Source of the DNA: Asterias amurensis
Taxonomy: Eukaryota; Echinodermata; Asteroidea; Forcipulatida; Asteriidae
Assembly: GCF_032118995.1 (NCBI RefSeq)
Contig: NC_092654.1
Location: 12,222,284-12,286,283, forward strand
Direction of reading: 5' to 3'
DNA length: 64,000 bases
The notes below the pieces were generated by a model. It worked only from the letters and a program-made list of their open reading frames with translations, was not told where the DNA came from and made no database searches. Positions 11,766 through 26,728 of this stretch are shown piece by piece; the stretch's first letter is position 1; each line of letters begins with the position of its first letter. Both the position numbers and the translations under genes were made by a program.

Positions 11766-13635
11766 CGTTGCCTGTGCACCGTTGCTCCCGATAGCTTATG
11801 GCTACATGATGACCTTACGACGGTGTAAGAAAAGCTGTGGCCCATGTATATCATGAATCCATGATTGTGCAGTCCTCAAGCACAGAAAACTGTGTATCGA
11901 GCGAGGATGTGTGCAATAAGACTTTACGTGTAAATGATTAACGAAGGTGGGTGATTTGGCTATATTTGGAGGAGAGGTTTACATCCTGTACGTTTTGGAT
12001 GATGGTTTGTTGGTTGATTTAGAGTTACTTATTTATGGGAAGATAAGATGTCAAGAAATCAAAATACATATTTGGTGGATGCTCTTCGCGGTAAAGGCGA
12101 AAGGATAGAATCACTAATGACGGGCAATGACGAATAATGCAAGGTTATAAATCTGTGCACCTTTGATCACTTTTTGGTTAGGCGTTTCCAAGGTAATACT
12201 GATTTCCCGCTTTTTTTATTGCGGGGGGGGGATGGAGTTTCAGCAATGTGTATTGTTTGTTATACATGTTTTTATCTCTATTTGAAGTTCGTCTACAATT
12301 ACTTTTTATGGAAAGTGCCTGGGTGCATAAATGTATGCTACTTTTTTAGTATTAATTTTATCGGTACTAATATTGTTGTGTTGTGTTGTATTGTGTTGTT
12401 TACTTGTTGTTATGTATAATGGTACATCGTCATGCAATCACATGTTGTAGCACGTGTCGACCTGTCACATGTACAGCAAAGCATGTGTTCCTTTGCTCCA
12501 TGCATTTGTATGAATTCCACACGTGCCTTGTTCATATATGTTACAACAACACTAATTAGTCGTAAAAAGATGAGACATGGTTTTGACTAACTTACATCAA
12601 AATCATGATGACTAAATAGTGTTATTTAGACTAATATATTTTTAGAGAGCTGTTATTAGGCATTCATGATTATATCACATGTGTCTTGTATTGGGCAATC
12701 ACATGGCCTACGGCCCCTCCACATGATGCAGTTATCAGAAAATCATGTGTTAAATAAGTTTTTTGTTCGGGCAATGGAAATAACATCAACTCAAAAGTAG
12801 TATACCGAAAATTGGTGTCCGAAGGAGGTAACATGTACTGCTATCAAATCATCACTAAAAACAATTTAACAGATTTTAAACAGCAATTTGTAAATTGTAC
12901 AGTAAAGTGAACACGTTTTGTTAATCTCCTTTTTCTCCCAACGGTTTTTGTCATTAGCCAACATACTAAACATTACTTGCAGTGACTAAATTTATGGCCT
13001 CATTTAGATATTCAAAAATAACAGCCCTTTGGTATTCAAGTATTTATCCTTGTACACAAGGTAACGACCCGATCACACAATGTGTGACAGCTTCACTGTG
13101 AAACAAAATATTAATCGGCATTTTTTTGCCATTTAAAAGGTACATTTATTTCCGTAAATTACTATAAATAATTTTACTTTGGGGTGGAATTGCTCCTATT
13201 CACAGCATTTTATTAAATAGGCAAAGGGTGCATTTTCTGGATAGCCTTGTGGGGTACCCGCAAACAATACACCCTTTGAAATAATTAAACCAGAGACCCT
13301 TCCCATTAAGTATGTATATTCACACATGCATACATACCATTTTTGGTTGGCAAACGCCATAGACAATGGCGTCTGCGTCACACAGCCATTAGCCACATAC
13401 AAAACAAGGCGATGTCCCCCCCCCCCCCCCGCCCCTTTGCTAATGTGCGCAAGCGCTGCTGTGTGCACTTAACATGTTTAATGGAATTATCTATTATGTA
13501 GAAGGGATGTTCTTATCAAAATGTTCTCTCTCCCCTGAGTGCCTTCTCAATTATGTATGACAAGAAGTGACAACGGCAGTGCCTTATCAAATAAATTGCC
13601 TTTATAACAATATTAATGTTGCTTTTTATTTCAGA
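11766..13635. other. Probable 5' intron or intergenic DNA before the phosphatase-like exon
   Basis: AT-rich with a pyrimidine-rich acceptor (gctttttatttcag) at its right end. A C tract of about 17 lies at 13411-13430 and a G tract near 12224. Nothing coding recognised. Confidence 0.5.
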
Positions 13636-14712
13636 ATGATGACAACGTTGCACAACGATCGCTCCTCGATAAGCGTACCTGATCGCACCCGTTCTCACAG
13701 CAGCACAACTGTAACCTACAGGAGGAGCACCTCGTCCTCAATGTCCCCACAGACCTCATTCACTACGGTCAAGACAGCAGTTATCGACGAAGCAACCTCT
13801 ACTAAGACGCCTAGCGGCTACGCCTCCTCCTGCCCCGACCTCTTCTTCGTAAAGACAGAATCCAACAGCTCCGAAACCCACCGAAAACTCCACCTGACAA
13901 TGTCTCTGAGCGACGGGCGGAGAAGCCCCCGCACAGACGGGTTTTCCCGGCATCAGATGGCCACGAGCACGAAGACCTCCCCGTGCCAAGGAAGGACGGA
14001 ACTCTCCCGCAAGACATCTTCCGTGTCGTCTTGCCGCTCCTCCTCCGAGATGGATAACTTATCCTGCGATGAGGAACTAGATATCTGTAAGGTCATCCCG
14101 GAGATAAAGATCGATGAGCTCCTCCAGACCTCCACACCTTACAGAGATAAGAACATCTCTGAGATACTCAGCTTCTTATTTGTAGGAGACGCTGAAGCCG
14201 CCTTCAGGGAGCCTCTACTCTGCCGACTCAGCATCGAGTGTGTGGTTGACCTCAGCAACCTGTCTCCCGATCAAATCTCCAAGTCTATCCGCCTCAAAGA
14301 TTGTCCCTGCGTCTGCCCATCTCAGATGAAACACACTCGCATCCGACTTAATCTCCTCGTCGACGAAACCATCAACGAGGAGATCATCCACTACTTCGAT
14401 GAGATCAACGCGTTCATAGAGGGCGCTCGCAAAATGGACAGGAAGTGTCTTGTGTATTGTTTCAAGGGACGTTCCCTCTCGCCAACCATCGTCACTCAGT
14501 ATCTAATGCAGTACAACAACATGACATTGAAACAGGCGTATAGTCTCGTGAAGAAGAGGCGCCCGGAAGTTACCATATCGGCAGGTTTCCGAAGCGCTCT
14601 CGTGCGGCTCGAAAGACAACTACACCCGAGCACGAACCCGGCGATTATGTTCGAGAGTGAATTCCAGAAAGAGACAACGGGACACTCTCACACCCAGCAG
14701 GCATGGACCTAA
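13636..14712 (+). CDS. Dual-specificity phosphatase-fold protein, probable pseudophosphatase
   Basis: 358 aa from tandem ATGs at 13636/13639, which sit 2 nt after a strong splice acceptor (tttatttcag), so an upstream leader exon is expected. Residues 1-165 are Ser/Thr-rich and probably disordered. Residues about 170-330 have the DSP fold: ISEILSFLFVGDAEAAF, then LLVDETINEEIIHYFDEINAFI, then the loop VYCFKGRSLSPT, then TLKQAYSLVKKRRPEV and GFRSALVRLE. The active-site pattern HCx5R is altered: His is Tyr274, Cys275 is kept, and the essential Arg is Leu281. Loss of that Arg normally abolishes phosphate binding, so a scaffold role like that of STYX or STYXL2 is more likely than catalysis; this is inference. 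The Asp of VDET is where a general acid could sit. GC content and codon use are higher than in the surroundings, as expected for a real exon. Confidence 0.85.
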   Translation: MMTTLHNDRSSISVPDRTRSHSSTTVTYRRSTSSSMSPQTSFTTVKTAVIDEATSTKTPSGYASSCPDLFFVKTESNSSETHRKLHLTMSLSDGRRSPRTDGFSRHQMATSTKTSPCQGRTELSRKTSSVSSCRSSSEMDNLSCDEELDICKVIPEIKIDELLQTSTPYRDKNISEILSFLFVGDAEAAFREPLLCRLSIECVVDLSNLSPDQISKSIRLKDCPCVCPSQMKHTRIRLNLLVDETINEEIIHYFDEINAFIEGARKMDRKCLVYCFKGRSLSPTIVTQYLMQYNNMTLKQAYSLVKKRRPEVTISAGFRSALVRLERQLHPSTNPAIMFESEFQKETTGHSHTQQAWT

Positions 14713-15046
14713 GGTTGATAAGCACGTAGTCTTGGTTGGATACGTTAATTGTTTTTAAAGTAGTCGCCGATAATATCGCAACACGATCACTGTCCGCACC
14801 ACGAATTATTGGAGAATAGATCTGGATCAATGTGTAGACTTGCCCAAGTCCTTCCGAGTCGGGCTCAAAAGCACATTGCCTGACAAGAAAATACAGCGCC
14901 TCACCAATGTTAACAGAGTCCGACTGACGAAGGTTCACGATTGCTTCTCCATAACAAAAGTCTTCGAAAAATGTGTTCAAATAGTTTGACAAAAAACTGT
15001 CAGCGGTGACAAAGATCATCGTAGCTGCTATTGCAATCTTAACCAT
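14645..15046 (-). CDS. Antisense ORF of unknown status, possible small secreted protein
   Basis: An open frame of 133 codons from ATG 15046, extending further upstream without a stop into a MITE. It begins MVKIAIAATMIFVTADS, which resembles a signal peptide, and continues with a mixed hydrophilic sequence (NYLNTFFEDF, GEALYFLVRQCAFEPDSEGL). Its last 67 nt lie opposite the end of the phosphatase-like exon and the rest opposite its presumed 3' untranslated region. I recognise no family. It is unusually long for a chance frame in this AT-rich stretch, but there is no visible promoter, splice or conservation evidence. Confidence 0.25.
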   Translation of the reverse strand: MVKIAIAATMIFVTADSFLSNYLNTFFEDFCYGEAIVNLRQSDSVNIGEALYFLVRQCAFEPDSEGLGQVYTLIQIYSPIIRGADSDRVAILSATTLKTINVSNQDYVLINLRSMPAGCESVPLSLSGIHSRT

Positions 15047-15065
15047 GTATATTGTAACGCTAACT

Positions 15066-15587
15066 TTAAGGCACTGGACACCTTTGGTAATTATCAAAGA
15101 CCAGTATTCTCACTTGGTGCATCCAAACATATGCATGAAAATCTGTAAAAATTAGTCATCCGTTCAAACAAAGAAAACACCCTTGTTGCACAATCTGTGT
15201 GCTTTCAGATGCCAAATAAAAGGCTTCAGGGGTGGATTTCACAAAGGTAGTCCTAACTTAGGACTAGTCCTAGGCAATGCTAAGATATAGGACTGGTCCT
15301 AAGTTAGAACCAGTAACCCATCCTAACTTAGGACTTGTTCTATCTCTTAGCATTGCCTAGGACTAGTCCTAAGTTAGGACTACCTTTGTGAAACCCACCC
15401 CAGGCCTGCAGTATTTTAATATTTGAGTAAAGATATACCTCTTTCACATAAACTTCGTTATCCTCAGAAGAAAATATTTCTCACAATGGTTTATACCATC
15501 AACAGCTCTCCATTGCTCGTTACTGAGTTATAGTTGTTATGCTTACAATTATTTTGATTGACCACCAATAGTGTCATGTGCCTTTAA
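15066..15587. mobile_element. TTAA MITE family A, copy 8, split by a family C insertion
   Basis: Left end TTAAGGCACTGGACACCTTTGG, right end CAATAGTGTCATGTGCCT then TTAA. A palindromic C element (15231-15400) has landed inside it. Confidence 0.8.
15231..15400. mobile_element. Palindromic family C element nested in a MITE
   Basis: Near-perfect foldback: GGTGGATTTCACAAAGGTAG at the left and CTACCTTTGTGAAACCCACC at the right. Inner arms are built of CCTAACTTAGGACTAGTCCT repeats. CAGG stands on both sides, a possible 4-bp target duplication. Confidence 0.8.
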
Positions 15588-15807
15588 AGGCAGGGTACAC
15601 TTTTGGAAAACCCAGTGAAAATTTGGGCTCATTTGGTTATAGAAAATGCAAGAAAATGAGAATTTCTCAATTAATGCCAAAGCCTTTCTCATATATATGG
15701 AGGTGAAAATGACCTCTTTCTCTAAACTACATTACCTATAAAAGGGAGTCGTTTCTCACAATGTTTTAGTTAGTTACCAAAGGTATACTTTGCCTGCTGC
15801 CTTTAGT
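15584..15807. mobile_element. TTAA MITE family A2
   Basis: Ends TTAAAGGCAGGGTACACTTTTGG and CCAAAGGTATACTTTGCCTG then CTGCCTTTAG. It shares the internal phrase cagtgaaaatttgggctca with family A. Its left TTAA is the right TTAA of the preceding copy. Confidence 0.75.
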
Positions 15808-18260
15808 TGTTTTAATTATGTGAATACAAAATAAATATGTATATAAAATGATCAGAACGGCTTGCATATATATAAATTGGTTTGATTTTTATATAATACG
15901 GTGAGCATTTGCGTTTAAGCGAACCCAGTTGCTGTCTACCGTGCAAACAAAACAAGATTTTGTGTGACTTGTATTTCGACAAAGGATTTTGATTTGATTT
16001 TTGAAGTCAATCTGGAAATGGATTTGTACATAATGCCTCTTTGAATGCATCTCCTATTACTGTCAAACAAAGAATTATGTCCGAAGATTTTAAAATAAAT
16101 AAATAAATAAAATTTTCCAAATTGAACGTAGGATTATTCAATCAACATGATTCTTTAATTAATGTTTCTATCACATTGATATCGCCAATTATGGAATATG
16201 ATAAAATATATTTTGTAAATAATGATGGTAATTTGTATATAATTGTGCGTTGTCACATATTAATCACGAGGTAAAAAAACACCTCACATGTTAATCATTG
16301 ACATTTTGATTGGTGGAGCATGCGTTAAGTGTCATGTTTTCTATCGCGACGCGGTGACGCTCCAAAATTTAATATAGGAGTCCTATATTTATAAATAATT
16401 ATAGAACGCTTGCCAGACACTACCCAGCGACGATTCACAACGTCGTCTCCAAGATTATCGTTCCCGCCCGTTTTTATCAACGAAAACAAGTCGTATCACG
16501 GTGGGAAAGGGTACACAGTCGTCCACTTTGCTTAGAATGTTTTTGAAAGGAATTTCAGAGCGTGGGTGGCGGGTCTTTGTTTTGTTTATTGTAAATTTTA
16601 AAACAAAGTTTGGTAGGACACTGTTCTAGAATTGCAAAGGTCGCGGGTTCTTCACAGATCTCTAAACAGTGCTTATAATCGTTGTATATGGGTAAACAAA
16701 ATGTATTTTTTATCTATTCAAATCTCCATCTAAACAAAAATCAAATGACAAATATCTGTGGGGGTGTATAACAAATATGAAATGCATTTCGTCCGTGCAT
16801 TGTTGCTAGAATCACTGAGTTAAATCTGGCCTTCCCATTTCGCGAAATGGGAAGTCAAGATCTCGCCTCGTGATTATATTACTATTATGCGAGAACGCAA
16901 TACATCCATTATTTGTGTATTATAAACCATGGGAGCTTCATAACACTCAGAACAATCATCCATGAAAACAGTATGTGCTTCGGTTTGAAGAGTAAATAGG
17001 GCCTACATTATATGGCACTGTAAAAAACTGTGTTCAGAGTTTCTTTAGTTCCTTTAGTTTACAAAACCCAGATAATTTATTAAATAATTATGTGTCCACC
17101 AATATTTATCTGATAAATGTCACGAAACGAATTTTGAGCTGTAAACTTGTTGCAATTGCAAAGCAAATTATTTGTCGAGTATTTTCACACACTGATCAAA
17201 ATAATCATTCAATGTTCCACTGCGGTGTTATTCTTCGTAAGTTTCTTGTTTTTTGTATATTTTAATATTTCAATGCATTATTGGTTTCAGTGAAAAATAC
17301 CAGAGAACTATTTCAGTGGAAATGTCATTATTTAACATTAATTTAACGTTTAACACGATCATTTTCCCCCGTATGTTAAATATTTGTCACAATTTACAGA
17401 AACTTTAGACATTTATGTAAAACGTCTTAAAGGCACAATTCCAAGCCCTAACAGAGACAGGTTGAAAAAGGTAAACAAAAATGAACAATTTCGTTCATCG
17501 ACACATTATTTAAGGGTGTAGTCTTCGAGAAAGACTCTGCTAGGGTCGAACGTCAGGCCATTTAGGCATTTATACCATGTCATTTTGGTCGGTAAGCAGT
17601 TTGCAACAGGTGACTCTATAATTATTTTCTCAGAAACTGTATAACTCATTAAATTCATGGGCAACTCATCTCTCTATAGATCCATCAACACGAAGCTATA
17701 TTTTCGACCAGTTCTCCATATTTAGCACTTCTTAGAAAAACTTCCAAATTGTCAGAATGGAAAAACTTCCAATTGTGAGAACATACAGGCTTCATGTTGT
17801 TGTTTATGTTTTAGTCGTTTCTTTTTCCTGGTCATTTTTTTTATAACCCTTATATTTATTGAGCTATTTATTTATACAATAATGTTTGTTCATAATATTT
17901 CATGCCTATTTATGTAACATCGACTTTTCATCATACTACAAAAAAAAATGGTGTGTGTCTGTTTCCGAACAAATAAATTATTTTTAATAATGTAGCTGAT
18001 AAATAACGGGAGTTTTTATTCATATTTGTTTGATTTCATAATGTCACTTCAAATAAATAATACACTCAACGTTATACTTGTATGGCATTGAATTACTCGT
18101 TCATGTGAAGTCACAGTGTCAGTGATGTAATAAACAGTTTTGTTCATGAAGGAACTGTCATGTGGTGAATGTCTACGGTTTTTATATAGGGTGATCTGAT
18201 TAAGAAAAAAAATCTTGAAAGCAAAAACATTTTTGTGCGAATAAAAACAAAGGACACATT
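15808..18260. other. Intergenic, AT-rich; weak inverted repeats
   Basis: Candidate polyadenylation hexamers for the phosphatase-like gene lie at about 15828-15835. A 24-bp perfect palindrome CTTCCCATTTCGCGAAATGGGAAG spans about 16833-16856. TAATCACGAGG near 16260 is inverted at about 16868, which may bound an old element. A partial tRNA-like SINE (ggtcgcgggttc) lies near 16615-16670. No gene seen. Confidence 0.4.
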
Positions 18261-18352
18261 GGAAGGCACTCAATACTAAACTCCACAGCGGTTCGGCCCA
18301 TCGGAGAATACCCGAGCGAGAATGACCTTATGACGTCATTTTGCATATGCTT

Positions 18353-19198
18353 GCATCTTTTAGACATGAAAATATTAACAACCAGGTCCTAGTGGTTAGT
18401 CCACTCTTATGTAACAACTCCCCAAACCTGCTGCTACAAATGTTCTTGAATAAAGAGGTCTGAAGCAGTGCTTGCATCTTTTAAACATGAAAATATAAAC
18501 AACCAGGGGTGGATTTCACAAAAAGTTAGGACAAGTCTTATCTCAAGTTAGGACCAGCTACTCGTCCTAACTTAGGACTATACATGCAATTTGTATATCT
18601 CCTAGGACTAGTCCTAAGTTAGGACTAGTCCTAACACTTTGTGAAATCGACCACAGGTCCCAGTGGTTAGTCCACTCTTATGTCACAACTCCCCAAACTC
18701 CCCAAACCTGCTGCTACAAATGTACATTAATATAGAGAGGTCTGAAGCAGTACTGATCTTTTAGACATGAAAGTATTAATAACCAGGTCCTAGTGGTTAG
18801 TCCACTCTTATGTAACAACTCCCCAAACCTGCTGATACAAATGTACTTGAATAAAGAGGTCTGAAGCAGTGCTTGCATCTTTTAAACATGAAAATATAAA
18901 CAACCAGGTCCCAGTGGTTAGTCCACTCTTATGTAACAACTCCCCAAACCTGCTGCTACAAATGTACTTTAATATAGAGAGGTCTGAAGCAGTACTGATC
19001 TTTTAGACATGAAAATATAAACAACCAGGTCCTAGTGGTTAGTCTACTCTTATGTAACAACTCCCCAAACCTGCTGCTACAAATGTACTTGAATAAAGAG
19101 GTCTGAAGCAGTACTTGCATCTTTTAGACATTAAATCATTAACAACCAGGTCCTAGTGGTTAGTCCACTCTTATGTAACAACTCCCCAAACCTGCTGC
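18353..19198 (+). repeat. Minisatellite, about 120-bp unit
   Basis: Each unit contains CCTAGTGGTTAGTCCACTCT, then aacaactccccaaacctgctg, then aaagaggtctgaagcagt and gcatcttttaaacatgaaa. Units differ by few substitutions, and the last is cut at 19198. Some units read tcctagtgg and others tcccagtgg, suggesting subtypes. Confidence 0.9.
18508..18652. mobile_element. Family C palindrome inside a minisatellite unit
   Basis: GGTGGATTTCACAAA at the left and TTTGTGAAATCGACC at the right, inserted at the CAGG of aacaaccaggtcc. The neighbouring units show the empty site, and CAGG is found again on the right. Confidence 0.85.
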
Positions 19199-19287
19199 GC
19201 GGGGGATCGTCGCGAACCTTGCCGGAATGTTCCGAGAGCACACGAAAAGTTCCGAACCGCTGTAGAGGTTAGTTTTTAGTGCCTTCC

Positions 19288-19661
19288 TTTGGGATACATG
19301 TAATGTCAAAGACCAGTCTTCTCACTTGGCGTTATGCACAAAATAACAAATCTGTGAAAATAAATTTGAAATCAATTGGTCGTCCAATAATTGAAGAAAA
19401 ACACCCTTGTCACACGAAGTTGTGTGTTTTCAGTCTAAGATGCTTGAGTTCGGCCCTCAAAATCTATTTCTAAGGGCTCGAATAAACTCAAATATTTTAA
19501 TGTAAAATATAATACTTCTTTCTCGAAAACCACGTTACTTCAGAGGGAGCCGTTTCTCACAATGTTTTATACTATCAACAGCTCTCCATTGCTCGTTACC
19601 AAGTAAGTTTTTATGCTAACAATTGTTTTGAGTAATTACCAATAGTGTCCAGTGCCTTTAA
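19288..19661. mobile_element. MITE family A, copy 9, left end eroded
   Basis: Internal phrases (gtcaaagaccagtcttctcac, cacccttgtcacacgaagtt, cagagggagccgtttctcac) and the right end AATAGTGTCCAGTGCCT plus TTAA are intact. The left end is changed. Confidence 0.75.
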
Positions 19662-20485
19662 AGCTATAATCCCTCGAAGTTGTGGGGTTTTCTGTGTTGT
19701 TTTTCTTTTTACTTCGTAGGTCTTAACTAAGACGGTTACAATGGCCCAGTGGTTTGGAAACGTCAAGCACCAACCAGGAGTCTAACATAAACCTGAAAAT
19801 TAGTTTGCGTATTTACAGTTACTGAAAAGGACCGAGTTTAGTAAAGAATTACGTCAAGCCAATTTTTGTCAGTTGTTTACTCATTGCTTTCAAACCGTAC
19901 AAGGTGTTGTTTGAAGAAATATCATGCTGCCTATGCCTGGCAGTGACGACGGGGGGGGGGACTTTATGCAAACTTAAAAACTTGCTTGCGGGCCTGATTT
20001 TCGGTTGCCACGACAACTGAATGACGCATGCATGTATAGGTCTACTAAGATTAATTACCACGCTTCGTGTGTGGGAGGGTTAATGGCTGGCTTCAGAGTG
20101 GGGGGGGGGGGGTGGCAAGATTGGCGAGAAAAAAGGAATACATACGTCTGTGTACTTATCAAAGCACGCCAGATAAGTATACTTTTAGCAAACCCAGTGG
20201 CATTTACAGTTTCCAATGATAAAGAATTCAAACCATTACATTTTTAACAAATCTTCTGGGGAAAATTATGGTTCAATGATCAAAATCACCAATGTGCAGT
20301 TGTTAGACTGCAGGACTTGCAATTAAAAGTCTTTGGCTCGGACCCCCCCCCCCCCCTCCTCCCCCTCCTTATTGCCGCTAATTTCAAAGTGAATAAAATT
20401 TTGAAAATTAAAAGTATACACCAGCGAGCAGACCATCACATCATAAATGACCACTGGGAATGATTTAGTGTATCAGATAAGAGAA
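19662..20485. other. Intergenic with G and C tracts
   Basis: G runs at about 19950 and 20100 and C runs at about 20342. No gene or family recognised. Confidence 0.4.
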
Positions 20486-20760
20486 TAATAATAGCTACCA
20501 GGTAGTTCTTATAATATAGCGCATGTTACAATAACCCCATCAATGCGCTTTACATTAGTGCCCTGGTCATTGGGCCAATAACACTTCTGTAATTTTTCTC
20601 AGCTCCCTGGGGAGTATACAACCAAGGCTCCAAGGCTTTTCCAATATCAACACCTGTACCATAGCAGGTACCAATTAATACTGCTGGATGAAGAGAAGCA
20701 ATTCATGGTAAAGTATCCTGCTCAAGGACACAAGTAACACAAGTGTCACAAGAAGCAAGT
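20486..20760 (-). mobile_element. SINE (tail and body), minus strand
   Basis: Body shared with the SINE at 20815-21106 (ctccctggggagtatac, caaggacacaagt), and a tail with aatgcgctttacattagtgc, the cgctatat-type end common to these SINEs. The tRNA-like head is missing. Confidence 0.65.
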
Positions 20761-20814
20761 AGGGCTGTACGTGTTTTTTCCTGTCATTCTCTGATCGCTT
20801 TGTAACATTATGAA

Positions 20815-21106
20815 AAGGCCACTGGGCCTGGTCACTGGGCCTTAAATCATTCCTTAAACCATCTCAGCTCCCTGGGGAGTATACAGCCTGTGCCGCCAAA
20901 TTATGTAACGCAAACAAGGCTAATCAATCACAATAACCAACTCTGCCCTCACAGGTACCCATTTACCCCTGGGTAGAGAGAAGCAATTATAGTGAAGAGT
21001 CTTGCTCAGGGACACAAGTGTCACGACCGGGATTCAAACCTACACTCCGCCGAGTCACCAGAGCTTGAATTCGGTGCTCTTATCCACTCAGCCATGACAC
21101 AATTTT
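20815..21106 (-). mobile_element. tRNA-derived SINE, minus strand
   Basis: Read on the minus strand the head has an A-box-like TGGCTGAGTGGAT and a B-box-like GGTTTGAATCCC, about 45 nt apart, followed by a body with ctacccaggggtaaatgggt and ctccccagggagctgag. A SINE rather than a functional tRNA gene. Confidence 0.8.
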
Positions 21107-21517
21107 CTTTTGGGTACACGGTAACCAATGTGACTCGGGTTTAAGGTACCCCACCCATTACAACATGTCTGTCGCAGGGTTTGGAGAGAGTTTTAAAGAT
21201 ATTAACTCCTAATTGTTGACATCAGAAAATACCTTGATTTCAAGTCAACCAGAACGCTATTCGATGGAGGTTTGGAGAGTCATGACACATTAAATAAAAC
21301 AGCTCGGACATCATGTTCTATGTTATCATTTTGCCATTGACGGTGTTTATTTTATTCAAACGGTTAATTTTTCCAGATGTTTATTCCTATATTTGTGATG
21401 ACTGCGAAGCCAGACTGTTTAAGGACGATACAATGAAGATTGCACAGCCATTTTCTTGGTGCAACTGCTTCAAGGTTTTACGACCATTGTGAAGAGTGAT
21501 AGGTTTTCATGACATTG

Positions 21518-25226
<3,709 letters not shown>

Positions 25227-25252
25227 TTTGACCGTGAGAAAGAAAGAGAGAG
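25227..25252 (-). promoter_or_regulatory. RPS26 5' leader with TOP-like pyrimidine start
   Basis: On the minus strand an uninterrupted pyrimidine stretch (CTCTCTCTTTCTTTCTC) lies just before ACGGTCAAA and the ATG. Ribosomal protein mRNAs characteristically begin with a C followed by such a terminal oligopyrimidine tract, which makes translation respond to mTOR/LARP1. The transcription start near 25252 is inferred from this tract, not observed. Confidence 0.65.
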
Positions 25253-26289
25253 ATTATTAGCGCTGGTCCCTATCACTGCAAACAACGCAATAATGGCGCT
25301 GGCAAGGTACCAGCTAAAGCTGCTCGTGTCTAGAATGGTAGCCCTCTTTATTTCCGCTTATCTCAATGTTTAAAGAAACAGGAACCAGACTATATAAATT
25401 GTCGCACTTTAGGGGCGGGGAGATTGCTATCGGGGGGGGGGGCAGAATCCCACACTTTGTGCATTGAACGATTTTCTCAGATTTTCAGAGCAAAGTTTTG
25501 GCATATGCTACTGTTTTAAAAGGAAAAACAAACAAGAAACATCGCATATGCCGTTAAATACTGCCCACCAAATGATTATGTCTTTCAACCAGCCCTCCCC
25601 CACATGCCACCCTCTCCCCCCCCCACACACTGCCACCCAGTCGGGATCCCGACACTTATAGTTTTCTAATTGTTTTAACTATCAATAATTGGCGCATTTT
25701 CCATGTGCAATACATTTACATGTGAAAGCTTGTAGCTTTCTTGAATCTCATTTTTTAAATAGCCAGGGGAGGGTTACTAAGTCGGCCAAAAGTTGGACAG
25801 CAGAAATAAAACCACACACTTTTGCAAAATGTAAAATACTTATTCATTTTATTACAAACATTATTGAGTCACTACAGATGTCATTCTTGTATTTTAGTAC
25901 ATTTCCAAGTCTCATCCTGACTTGTGCCATGTGTGCCCTTCAGAGCATGTAGTGCCACCGCAAACTTTCTAAAGAGAAAACTTTTTTCCTTTGTTATCTT
26001 ATTTATTTCCTCATTAGACTCACAGTGAGAACAAAATTCAACAAAGCAAACAATCAAACCAAAAAACATGAAACTTTTGTTTTAAAATTCCAACCTTGGG
26101 TCAAATAACTTGGATGTCAATTGCTTTTCCTAGTCGAGTTAATTGATGGAACTGGAACATAATTTTGTACAAATTAGGGCAACAATTATTACATGCAAGT
26201 TGCACATTGAGAGGACTTTTCAACTTAGACATTACTTACAAAAGTTAATACTTTCTGGTAATGAAACCAAGGATGTCTCTATAGTGAAC
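25253..26289. other. RPS26 upstream region, no gene seen
   Basis: Adjoins the RPS26 transcription start, so the proximal part is presumed promoter (a GCGCTGG repeated twice at 25261 and 25295). Further on are a G run near 25431 and AT-rich DNA with chance frames only. Confidence 0.4.
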
Positions 26290-26689
26290 TTAAAGGCAGT
26301 GGACACTATTGGTAACTACTCAAAGCTCATAAAACCTTAATTGGTAATGAGTAATGGGGAGCTGTTGATAGTATAAAACACTGTGAGAAATGGCTCCCTC
26401 TGATGAAGTAACATAGTTTTCGAGAAAAAAGTAATTTTCCACAAATTTTACTTTGAGACCTAGATTTTGAGATTTAGAATTTGAGGTCACAAAATCAAGC
26501 ATCGGAAAGCACACATGTTCATCTTCGTGTGACAAGGGTGTTTTTTCTTTCATTATTATCTTGCAACTTCGACGACCAATTGAGCTCAAATTTTCACAGG
26601 TTTGTTATATTCTATTGTGCATATGTTGAGATACACCAAGAGAGAAGACTGGTCTTTGACAAATTACCAATGGTGTCCACTGCCTTTAA
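26290..26689. mobile_element. TTAA MITE family A, copy 10
   Basis: Complete: TTAA plus AGGCAGTGGACACTATTGG at the left, CCAATGGTGTCCACTGCCT plus TTAA at the right. Confidence 0.85.
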
Positions 26690-26728
26690 CTTGTACTGCT
26701 ACCAACCCTAGCGCATGGGACCTACAGC

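Larger units (their letters stand above)
18261..19287. mobile_element. DNA element with 36-bp TIRs carrying a minisatellite
   Basis: The left 36 bases (18261-18296, GGAAGGCACTCAATACTAAA...) match the complement of 19252-19287 with about five mismatches. Between them lie six to seven tandem copies of a unit of about 120 bp, one of which holds a nested family C palindrome. There is no transposase frame, so it is non-autonomous. The target-site duplication is unclear. Confidence 0.8.

Noticed and set aside
13567-13635. Extra 23 residues at the start of the phosphatase-like protein
   Set aside because: This part is the polypyrimidine tract and acceptor of an intron and begins with GTG; the ATG pair follows the AG.
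16256-16880. Possible 620-bp element bounded by TAATCACGAGG and its complement
   Set aside because: The inverted ends are only about 11-12 bp, no target duplication was seen and no second copy was found; not enough to call.
20815-21106. tRNA gene, because A-box and B-box sequences are present
   Set aside because: The stem pairings are poor and the tRNA-like part is followed by a body shared with other dispersed copies: a SINE. The same applies at 27240, 35740, 48515, 56108 and 57126.
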